This document shows positions 1 through 5,719 of a DNA stretch of 9,666 bases, in pieces (within the stretch, counting starts at the first letter, position 1; each line of letters starts with the position of its first letter). The translations under genes and the position numbers were made by a program. This DNA is from an uncultured Lentisphaeria bacterium (GTDB lineage: Bacteria; Verrucomicrobiota; Lentisphaeria; JABSQK01; CAJWLW01): assembly GCA_913042885.1 (NCBI GenBank), contig CAJWLW010000179.1:1-9666 (forward strand), read 5' to 3'. Under the pieces are notes generated by a model. It saw only the letters and a list, made by a program, of their open reading frames with translations, was not told the origin of the DNA and searched no databases.

Positions 1-973
1 CGCGGGACAATGCGGGCTTGAGAATGTTCGAAGCGTCGAGCGCTCCTTCGGCGCCACCGGCACCGACGATGGTGTGCAGCTCATCGATAAACAGAATGAC
101 CCGGGTAGAGCGTACGATCTCGTCCATCACAGCTTTGATGCGTTCCTCGAACTGGCCACGGTACTTGGTGCCGGCCACCATGAGCGGCAGATCGAGTGCG
201 ATCACCAGTTTGTCGCGAAGCAGCTCGGGAACCTCCCCCTTGATAATTACCTGTGCCAGGCCTTCGACAATAGCCGTCTTGCCGACACCGGCTTCGCCGA
301 TCAGCACGGGGTTATTCTTGGTACGGCGACAAAGGATTTGGATGACGCGTTCAATCTCATGGGCACGGCCGATCACAGGGTCCAACTTGCCGGCCACCGC
401 GAGTTCGGTCAAATCACGACCAAACGCCTTGAGAGCCGGCATTTTTTCTTCGGCAGCAACGGGACCTGCACTCATCTCATTTTCCTCTTTCGTTTCCGGT
501 GGAATAAAATTGGGGTCCAATGCCCTGAGCACTTCCGTGCGAACCGTATCGGCATCGACATCAAGACTACGCAAGATCTTTGCCGCAACGCCCTCACCTT
601 CCTTTAAAAGTCCCAAAAGAATGTGTTCGGTGCCGATGTAATTGTAGTTGAGCGACCGTGCTTCGCTGGCTGCGAGCTGCAAAACTTTCTTGACTCGCGG
701 CGTGTACGGGATGTCGCCTTCCTGCATAGTGGCGCCGCCGGTGCCGGAATGTTTCTCCACTTCCATGCGCACGGTATCGAGGTCAAGATTCATCGATTGC
801 AGCACACTGACCGCAACGCCCTGTCCAAGCTTGATCAAGCCAAGAAGGACGTGTTCGGTGCCGACATAGTCATGCCCGAAGCGGCGAGCTTCCTTCTTCG
901 CCAGACTCAGCACCTGCTGGGCCCGTGGTGTAAAGTTGTTCATTGGGAAATCGTTGTTTTCGTCCTTCTGCAT
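1..973 (-). CDS. clpC: ATP-dependent Clp protease ATP-binding subunit ClpC (N-terminal 324 residues; runs off the left edge)
   Basis: This is the N-terminal part of a Hsp100/AAA+ unfoldase that feeds proteins to ClpP in the cytoplasm. Two Clp N-domain repeats are visible, around residues 14-74 ([16 protein letters not shown]) and 90-151 ([16 protein letters not shown]). The first AAA+ module follows, with Walker A GEAGVGKT at 226-233, a KYRGQFEER pore-loop region at 270-278 and Walker B VILFIDE at 292-298. In Bacillus ClpC, phosphoarginine binding uses the glutamate of each GTEH motif; both are present here, at Glu40 and Glu116. The ATG at 973 is preceded by AAAGGGAGAAGG at good spacing. An in-frame ATG at 943 is possible, but its context is poorer. 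It lies 56 bases after mcsB on the same strand, so co-transcription is likely. The middle domain, second AAA+ module and ClpP-binding loop are outside the window, so ClpC rather than another Hsp100 rests on the N-domain and the mcsAB neighbours. Confidence 0.97.
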   Translation of the reverse strand, partial: MQKDENNDFPMNNFTPRAQQVLSLAKKEARRFGHDYVGTEHVLLGLIKLGQGVAVSVLQSMNLDLDTVRMEVEKHSGTGGATMQEGDIPYTPRVKKVLQLAASEARSLNYNYIGTEHILLGLLKEGEGVAAKILRSLDVDADTVRTEVLRALDPNFIPPETKEENEMSAGPVAAEEKMPALKAFGRDLTELAVAGKLDPVIGRAHEIERVIQILCRRTKNNPVLIGEAGVGKTAIVEGLAQVIIKGEVPELLRDKLVIALDLPLMVAGTKYRGQFEERIKAVMDEIVRSTRVILFIDELHTIVGAGGAEGALDASNILKPALSR

Positions 974-1000
974 TGCCTTCTCCCTTTCTATATGTTCCCA

Positions 1001-1019
1001 GAGACCGGTCACCCGGCTC
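1001..1019 (-). promoter_or_regulatory. Small hairpin with GNRA-type loop between mcsB and clpC
   Basis: Read on the minus strand, the RNA would be GAG-CCGG-GUGA-CCGG-U-CUC: seven base pairs interrupted by one bulged U and closed by a GUGA loop, which fits the GNRA tetraloop class. It lies between the mcsB stop and the clpC ribosome-binding site. No U-run follows, so it is not a classical terminator. A role in mRNA processing, stability or tuning of clpC translation is inference. Confidence 0.4.
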
Positions 1020-1029
1020 CTTCAGCAGT

Positions 1030-2127
1030 TCAATGAGATTGTTCGTCGGTGGTCTCGCGTTTGCTGCCACTGAGCCTACTCCGGACAATGTCGGCGCGGG
1101 CGATGTCACGCTCGTTTTCATCGAGCGTCCGATTGTGAATTTTCTGGAGATGCCCCGGCTGGATCATGACCAGCAGCTCGTTGATCGTGTGCGCGTCGAC
1201 CGATGAGAACATGCGCAGGTCAATACCCAGCCGCAACGCCGACAACTGACGCAGCGCCTCCGAAGATTCGAGGATGTAAGCGTGGCGCAAAATGCCATAG
1301 GCACGGCCGATGTGATCGTAGAGATACTTCGGCTTGCGCTCCAGCAGCACCTGCCGGGCATTGCGCTCGTGCTCAACGATCTGGCGGATGATCTTTTCGA
1401 GCTTCTCGATAATGTAAATTTCGCTCTCACCCAAGGTCGACTGGTTCGAGATCTGAAACAGATTGCCGTCCGTATCCGAGCCTTCCCCGTACAATCCGCG
1501 TACGGCAAACCCGATCGTGTGCACCGCCTGCGTGATCGCTTCGATCTGGTTGGCAAATACCAGCCCAGGCAAATGCAGCATCACCGAGGCGCGGATACCG
1601 GTGCCGACATTGGTCGGGCACGCCGTCAGAAACCCGAGGTCCTCGGAATAGGCGTACTGCAGCCGCTCGGTCAATAGTGAATCGACGTGGTCCACCAGTT
1701 GCCACAATTGTTCGAGCTGCATGCCGGCAGTCATCACCTGCAACCGCAGATGATCCTCTTCGTTGACCATGATACTGCAGTTCTCGCCGCGCGCTACGAA
1801 CACGCTGTTGCCAGTCTTGCGCGTACTGCAGTGCTCACGGCTGATCAGATGGCGTTCGAGCAGGAACACGCGGTCGAGCTCCGCCAGAGACGACATCTTG
1901 ACATCGATACATCCATCCATCAACGGCACACCAGCGACCGCTTCACGGACCATCTGCAGAACCGCCTGGCGATGGCGTGTGTTGGCCTTCGTCGGGAACG
2001 GGATGCCCGCCAGATTACGTGCCAACCGGATGCGTGTGCTCACTGTGATTCCGGCATCCGGGCCATCGTCACTGAGCCATTGCACAGGCTGATCGGCAAG
2101 TTGGTCGATGGGATTTTTCGCTTTCAT
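1030..2127 (-). CDS. mcsB: Protein arginine kinase McsB
   Basis: McsB transfers phosphate from ATP to arginine side chains of proteins, marking them for ClpC-ClpP; it belongs to the phosphagen (guanido) kinase family. The full-length 365-residue protein shows the expected motifs: STRIRLARN at 30-38, VNEEDHLR at 121-128, the catalytic-cysteine motif CPTNVGTGIRASV at 170-182 (Cys170), YGEGS at 213-217, and QISNQSTLG at 225-233. Near the C-terminus NERDIARA (338-345) matches the RDxxRA motif that forms the phosphoarginine allosteric site of Firmicute McsB. This separates it from ordinary arginine or creatine kinases, as does the lack of the large N-terminal domain typical of those enzymes. The ATG overlaps the mcsA stop as ATGA, so translation is probably coupled. 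Length is close to that of Bacillus McsB. No key residue appears missing. Confidence 0.97.
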   Translation of the reverse strand: MKAKNPIDQLADQPVQWLSDDGPDAGITVSTRIRLARNLAGIPFPTKANTRHRQAVLQMVREAVAGVPLMDGCIDVKMSSLAELDRVFLLERHLISREHCSTRKTGNSVFVARGENCSIMVNEEDHLRLQVMTAGMQLEQLWQLVDHVDSLLTERLQYAYSEDLGFLTACPTNVGTGIRASVMLHLPGLVFANQIEAITQAVHTIGFAVRGLYGEGSDTDGNLFQISNQSTLGESEIYIIEKLEKIIRQIVEHERNARQVLLERKPKYLYDHIGRAYGILRHAYILESSEALRQLSALRLGIDLRMFSSVDAHTINELLVMIQPGHLQKIHNRTLDENERDIARADIVRSRLSGSKRETTDEQSH

Positions 2128-2687
2128 GACAGAAACTCGTCGTCGAGTCCGTCTTCCGACGGTTCTTCTTCCGTGAGATTTCTGATTTCGTCGCGCAACG
2201 CTGCCGCTTCTTCGTAATGTTCGTTGCTGACTGCCTGGCGCAGGGCTTCCTGCAGATCCTTGACACGATTCACCGGCGCTTCGACAGCGAAAGCAGGCAC
2301 GCTGCCGTCATCGGAAAGTTCAATCATTTTGCCGACATGATTCACACCCTTGTGCAGTGACGGCAGGGCTTCGAGCAGGAAAGGCTTGAAGACTTCGTAA
2401 CAGTCGGCACAGCCAAGCAATCCGGACTTCTGAAACTCGGCGCTGGTCAACTCGCAGGTGGGACAACTTATCTGCGGCACGATCGCGGGCTGTTCGGTCG
2501 GGGTTTTCTTGGTCATCTCCGCGAAATTGTACAAAAGCTCCGCCAGGGCAACGCCCTCGAACATATTCGGGTTGACCTTCTTCTTGTTGGCGCAGTGTGA
2601 ACACAGATGTATTGACTTCTTGTCACCGTCGATAACCATCTGAATGTGGTTCGTCGCCTCGTTGTCGCCGCACAAATCGCAGTCCAT
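2124..2687 (-). CDS. mcsA: McsA-type zinc-finger/UVR-motif activator of McsB
   Basis: This 187-residue protein matches the McsA pattern. A first zinc site is formed by Cys3, Cys6, Cys29 and Cys32, and a second by Cys75, Cys78, Cys93 and Cys96 (CPTC, then GCADC). A UVR motif occupies about residues 145-171 (EALRQAVSNEHYEEAAALRD), followed by an acidic tail. In Firmicutes McsA binds and stimulates McsB; the adjacent, overlapping mcsB supports the same role here. The reading frame stays open far upstream, but I place the start at the ATG at 2687. The AGGGA six bases before it is a good ribosome-binding site, and the family begins directly with the MxCxxC zinc finger. A longer model would run through antisense tRNA sequence and is not credible. 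The operon's usual Firmicute partner ctsR is absent from this side. The main alternative is an uncharacterised UVR-domain protein, but position and both zinc sites favour McsA. Confidence 0.93.
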   Translation of the reverse strand: MDCDLCGDNEATNHIQMVIDGDKKSIHLCSHCANKKKVNPNMFEGVALAELLYNFAEMTKKTPTEQPAIVPQISCPTCELTSAEFQKSGLLGCADCYEVFKPFLLEALPSLHKGVNHVGKMIELSDDGSVPAFAVEAPVNRVKDLQEALRQAVSNEHYEEAAALRDEIRNLTEEEPSEDGLDDEFLS

Positions 2688-2767
2688 ATAGAATCCCTGC
2701 CACGCTGGATTGTCGTCAGTGCCGAGTTTTCGCCCGTGCTTATGCACACACGCATCCTTACATGTGT

Positions 2768-2773
2768 ATAGTA
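2768..2773 (-). promoter_or_regulatory. Possible -10 element for the mcsA-mcsB-clpC operon
   Basis: On the minus strand TACTAT matches four of six bases of the sigma70 -10 consensus and lies about 80 bases before the mcsA ATG. No good -35 hexamer sits at the right distance (TGTGAA is weak), so a regulator or an alternative sigma factor may be needed. The call is tentative. Confidence 0.22.
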
Positions 2774-2815
2774 CAGTCTGTGCGCCGATTTTCACATATT
2801 TCGCCAAAAAGATTA

Positions 2816-2843
2816 CCGGTTCTGACAACCGGACGTCCGGTTG
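2816..2843. promoter_or_regulatory. Palindromic half-site cluster, putative operator upstream of mcsA
   Basis: Three related half-sites follow one another: CCGGTT (2816-2821), AACCGG (2827-2832) and CCGGTT (2837-2842). The first two form an inverted repeat with a 5-base spacer. The last two form the perfect 18-base palindrome CAACCGGACGTCCGGTTG (2826-2843). Half-sites start 11 and 10 bases apart, close to one helical turn, which suits a dimeric or oligomeric DNA-binding protein. The cluster lies in the region between the mcsA operon and the divergent tRNA gene. Its regulator cannot be named; it does not resemble the CtsR box. Confidence 0.5.
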
Positions 2844-2896
2844 CACAAAGTCTATATTTCTTTGGACGTAATCCATTAAAAAAGTACTGCTTTCCC

Positions 2897-2924
2897 TTGT
2901 GTTCTGTACCGGCGAGTCTATTTT
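2897..2924 (+). promoter_or_regulatory. Candidate sigma70-like promoter for tRNA-Pro
   Basis: TTGTGT (2897-2902) and TATTTT (2919-2924) are separated by 16 bases and match three and four of six consensus bases. Transcription would begin near 2931 and leave a leader of about 23 bases before the tRNA. It is plausible by position but weak in sequence. Confidence 0.35.
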
Positions 2925-2953
2925 AGCCATTCCCTCGAAACTCCAGTTTTCAT

Positions 2954-3030
2954 CGGGATGTAGCGCAGTTTGGTAGCGCGTTTGACTGGGGGTCAAAAGG
3001 TCGCTGGTTCGAATCCAGTCATCCCGACCA
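2954..3030 (+). tRNA. tRNA-Pro, anticodon GGG
   Basis: The 77-base sequence folds into a complete cloverleaf. The acceptor stem CGGGATG pairs perfectly with CATCCCG. The D stem is GCGC/GCGC with loop AGTTTGGTA, the anticodon stem is TTTGA/TCAAA with loop CTGGGGG (anticodon GGG), the variable loop is AGGTC, and the T arm is GCTGG-TTCGAAT-CCAGT. The 3' end carries discriminator A and an encoded CCA. The C1:G72 pair is typical of bacterial tRNA-Pro. It should read CCC and CCU codons. It is the only plus-strand gene here, and it ends 3 bases before the convergent stop of the YfhO-like gene. Confidence 0.97.
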
Positions 3031-3033
3031 TCT

Positions 3034-5334
3034 TCACTCTTTCGCCCCATCGCCTTCCAGTTGCGCAGGAACCGTACCACTTTGGTGCTTACGCCTGACA
3101 ACGCCGAAAAAAAACAGTGCCAGCGCCACAGCCAGTGCGCCTCCAGCGATTATCAGGCCGCGATGAAAGGCCACCGGACGGTAGAACATCTCGACAGTAT
3201 GTTTGCCTGCCTTGGGGATGTGGACGCCGCGCAGGACACCGTCGAACAAGGGAAGCAGCGGCACGGGTTCGCCGTTCAAGGTTGCATGCCAATCCCTGGT
3301 CCAGGTGTCTGACAAGACCAGCATGCGGTCTTCGAAGCTCGTTGCGACAGCGAATCCAAGATGCTCCGGCGTTTCATTGAGCATCCGCACGTGTTCAAAG
3401 GACGCATCGACCTGTCCGCTCGATTGCCGCAGCAAGGACGGCCCGGCGAATGCCGCGCCTGCCTCAGGCTGGCAAAGCACCACGCTCTGCAAGTCGACTG
3501 CGGCCAATTCCTCCAGCGGTGAGTCGCTGTGCCGGAGCGTATTTACCAGGCGAAAACGCGGCATATACTCGGGAATCGTAAAGATCGTCTGGGCGCCGAC
3601 GGCATACATGACACTCACCAGTTGCAGATGCTGACGTGTCAAACCGGTTCCCCGCTCACCGAACAGGTCGAGTGGCTCCGGCGGCGGAATGCCCAGATAG
3701 CCGCTCGCCTGCCGCATGCCCTGCCACCATGAACGGTTGAGTTTACCAACGTACCGGAAATCCGACTGGTCGGCGGTCAACCGCATGTCCTTGGTTTTCT
3801 GTAGAAAATCATCGATACTGGTGCGCGCGGCGGTCAAAGGAATCTGGAAGCTGCAGACCGCAATATCAGCCACACAGATAAGCAGCAGCAGTCCACCGAG
3901 AAGCCTGGCGACGCCCGAATGCTTGTCTGCCCGACGGTTGAACACGATCACTGTGGCAGCAGTCAGTACCGCAACCACCGGGCCGACGATCAGCAGTGCG
4001 ACCCGATTGAACTCAACGACCATCCCGTCGATCAGTAATGATCCCATCAGTATGGCGTATAACAACAGCAACGTCGATAGAAGCGGTATTGTGAACACCG
4101 CAATCCAAGCACCCCGGTCGAAGCTCGACGGGCGTGTCGTGAGCCAGTGTAGCGCCAACCCTGCCAACACCGCAATTGCCGCGCACAAAATCGACATGTA
4201 CCGTCCCGGCGCCCGAAACTGCGAGATCAGCGGCACACACTCGAGCAGTGTGTTGAGCACGCCGTACCTGCCGAGCATGAGCAACACCGTCACCACCAGC
4301 AGCGACACCGCCGCAATCGATTCCTTCCGGTAGGTCGTCTGCAGCAACTGACGGTGCAGGACAAAGACAATGACAATCAAAACCAGGGGCGCAATTCCGA
4401 AATAGGCCGGCGTTTCCTGCTTCGACGCGAATACATGTCGGTCATCGCCCTGCCCTTGCCAGTGCCCGACAACTTTGTCCTCGAACAGGAACGGCGACAG
4501 GTTCGGCAGCAGATTGATCGGCTCCAGTGAGTACGCCTGCCGTGCCTCACCGGCAATCTCACCGCGCGGCGATGCGTTGACGTACTCCACGGACGGCAAA
4601 AGTTGCGGGGCGCCCAGCGCCGCCCCGAATATCACACCCGCTGCAGCGATACCGGCACCTCTGATCACCCGTCGGCGATCGGTCTCACGCACCAGCACGA
4701 AGACGCCGTACATGACGATCGCCAGCGAATTGATCCACACCTGCTGCGGATGCCCAAGCAGCAGCATCGAGGCATACAACAGGGCTAACAAGGCGGCATA
4801 CGGTGTCCGCCGCCTGCCGCACAGACAGCGGTGCACGGCCAGCAACATGTACGGCAGATGCACGTACACCCACACCATATTAATGTGCGGGAAATGTGCC
4901 AGACTGAATGTACAGAACCCGAACAGGCCGCCCGCCAGAAGCGCCGGTATCGGCAGGAAACGCAGGCAACGGCGTACAAACAGATACATCCCGAGAATTG
5001 CCACCGGATAGTACGCCAGCGACTCCAGGATGATTCCGACCCGCAGCGGCAGGCATTTGTAGGCCAGAATATGGGCCGGATGCAGGAGGCCTGCCTGCCC
5101 TTCCCCAAGGTGATTGTAGCCACGGCACAGCCATGGGTTCCACAGGCCGAGAGAGCCTTCTTCCAGGCAGGCGGCATAGAATGCACGGAACGGCAGGAAC
5201 TGCTCGGCCAAGTCGTAAGCCGCCAGCAGTTCGCCCCTCATAAAGGGATACGCCAGGATCATCAGAAGGATCGCGTAAAACCCGAGCACCGGTGCGATCT
5301 CCGCACGGCACGATTGCTGGTCAGTATCGGACAT
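3034..5334 (-). CDS. YfhO-family multi-pass membrane protein (GT-C-like, probable envelope glycosylation)
   Basis: A long membrane protein with the hallmarks of the YfhO family (PF09586). Positions are numbered from an upstream ATG at 5388 minus one codon, giving 785 residues. After a first membrane segment (about 34-51) comes an acidic external loop, YDLAEQFLPF with Asp60, then WNPW (84-87), a conserved HP (104-105), GHPQQVW (213-219) and APQLLPSVEY (261-270). About ten more hydrophobic segments follow. A soluble region near 500-690 leads into the family's C-terminal beta domain, SDTWTRDWHATLNG through FYRPVAFHRG (694-745), and a last membrane helix (745-765). In Bacillus, YfhO is needed for lipoteichoic acid glycosylation; the substrate here is unknown. 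The start is uncertain: the ATG at 5334 puts 14 residues before the first helix, whereas the ATG at 5388 and a TTG at 5391 add a stretch unlike the family. None has a clear ribosome-binding site. Confidence 0.85.
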   Translation of the reverse strand: MSDTDQQSCRAEIAPVLGFYAILLMILAYPFMRGELLAAYDLAEQFLPFRAFYAACLEEGSLGLWNPWLCRGYNHLGEGQAGLLHPAHILAYKCLPLRVGIILESLAYYPVAILGMYLFVRRCLRFLPIPALLAGGLFGFCTFSLAHFPHINMVWVYVHLPYMLLAVHRCLCGRRRTPYAALLALLYASMLLLGHPQQVWINSLAIVMYGVFVLVRETDRRRVIRGAGIAAAGVIFGAALGAPQLLPSVEYVNASPRGEIAGEARQAYSLEPINLLPNLSPFLFEDKVVGHWQGQGDDRHVFASKQETPAYFGIAPLVLIVIVFVLHRQLLQTTYRKESIAAVSLLVVTVLLMLGRYGVLNTLLECVPLISQFRAPGRYMSILCAAIAVLAGLALHWLTTRPSSFDRGAWIAVFTIPLLSTLLLLYAILMGSLLIDGMVVEFNRVALLIVGPVVAVLTAATVIVFNRRADKHSGVARLLGGLLLLICVADIAVCSFQIPLTAARTSIDDFLQKTKDMRLTADQSDFRYVGKLNRSWWQGMRQASGYLGIPPPEPLDLFGERGTGLTRQHLQLVSVMYAVGAQTIFTIPEYMPRFRLVNTLRHSDSPLEELAAVDLQSVVLCQPEAGAAFAGPSLLRQSSGQVDASFEHVRMLNETPEHLGFAVATSFEDRMLVLSDTWTRDWHATLNGEPVPLLPLFDGVLRGVHIPKAGKHTVEMFYRPVAFHRGLIIAGGALAVALALFFFGVVRRKHQSGTVPAQLEGDGAKE

Positions 5335-5575
5335 GGGATAATGTACGCGCAGCGGCCGGGAAATTGCAGGAGAGAAAACGTGAAGCATCAATTAACGAAA
5401 ATTGATTGGCAGCGCGATGCCCGGCGAGCACAACTCTGCATGGCAGCACGTCTGCAAACTCTGCATTTTTACCGGTATCGGAATTTTCGGTGAGGGGTTT
5501 CTGCGCTTTGCTGACGACGTCCACGCCCTGCCCGATGGCCCAGTTGACTTTGCCGACGATAGTGTTGAGGTTCGA
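5321..5575 (-). CDS. Doubtful small ORF upstream of the YfhO-like gene (84 residues)
   Basis: An ATG at 5575 opens an ORF beginning MSNLNTIVGKVNWAIGQG and ending at a TGA that overlaps the preferred YfhO-like ATG (5334) by 14 bases. An upstream GTG at 5602 would extend it to 93 residues. An AGGGGG lies about 12 bases before the ATG, rather far for a ribosome-binding site. The first 40 residues look protein-like; the rest is Arg/Ala-rich, without recognisable domain, membrane segment or cysteine pattern. If real, it could couple translation to the downstream gene, whose own start lacks a ribosome-binding site. I do not recognise it, and a chance ORF is at least as likely. Confidence 0.2.
   Translation of the reverse strand, partial: SNLNTIVGKVNWAIGQGVDVVSKAQKPLTENSDTGKNAEFADVLPCRVVLAGHRAANQFSLIDASRFLSCNFPAAARTLSHVRY
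5432..5466. repeat. 10-base direct repeat pair flanking a short inverted repeat
   Basis: AACTCTGCAT occurs at 5432-5441 and again, identically, at 5457-5466, a 25-base step. Between the copies lies GCAG-CACGT-CTGC, a 4-base-arm inverted repeat. The block is about 45-80 bases upstream of the longer YfhO-like start, where a regulator could bind. No known operator is recognised, and chance similarity remains possible. Confidence 0.35.
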
Positions 5576-5620
5576 CATCAGCCACAACGGCCCCCTCATC
5601 ACGACCCGGGCACAACGATG

Positions 5621-5650
5621 CGATGCTGCAGGCCTGGGGTTGCAGCATCG
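5621..5650 (-). terminator. Perfect 10-bp hairpin downstream of ppk, possible 3' end structure
   Basis: CGATGCTGCA (5621-5630) and TGCAGCATCG (5641-5650) are exact inverted repeats around a 10-base loop. The structure begins about 70 bases after the ppk stop, in the direction of transcription. No T-run follows on the minus strand, so a standard intrinsic terminator is unlikely. It could stabilise the ppx-ppk mRNA end, act with Rho, or be a protein-binding palindrome. Confidence 0.4.
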
Positions 5651-5719
5651 GGCGCGATTACCCGATTCGGTCTTGGCCCGCGAGAAGGTCGAGATCGAGT
5701 TGTCGGGCTGACCAAACTG

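Larger units (their letters stand above)
5392..5719. other. Gap between ppk and the YfhO-like gene
   Basis: This stretch of about 330 bases separates two minus-strand genes. It holds a strong hairpin (5621-5650), a 10-base direct repeat (5432-5466) and the doubtful small ORF. I see no convincing promoter hexamer pair, RNA gene or mobile-element end. Plus-strand ORFs here (for example from 5402 or 5406) show no recognisable protein features. Confidence 0.5.

Noticed and set aside
74..607. Plus-strand ORF of 177 residues opposite clpC
   Set aside because: It lies entirely over the clearly coding minus-strand clpC frame and shows no recognisable domain.
2991..3002. GGTCAAAAGGTC, resembling part of a CtsR heptamer repeat
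   Set aside because: It is the 3' anticodon stem and variable loop of tRNA-Pro, fully explained by the cloverleaf, and the second heptamer is incomplete.
2688..3101. N-terminal extension of mcsA to 325 residues
   Set aside because: It reads antisense through the tRNA, loses the typical McsA start, and ignores the good ribosome-binding site at 2687.
3716..4333. Plus-strand ORF of 205 residues opposite the YfhO-like gene
   Set aside because: Ser/Thr/Ile-rich low-complexity composition typical of an antisense frame of a membrane protein; the minus frame has clear family motifs.
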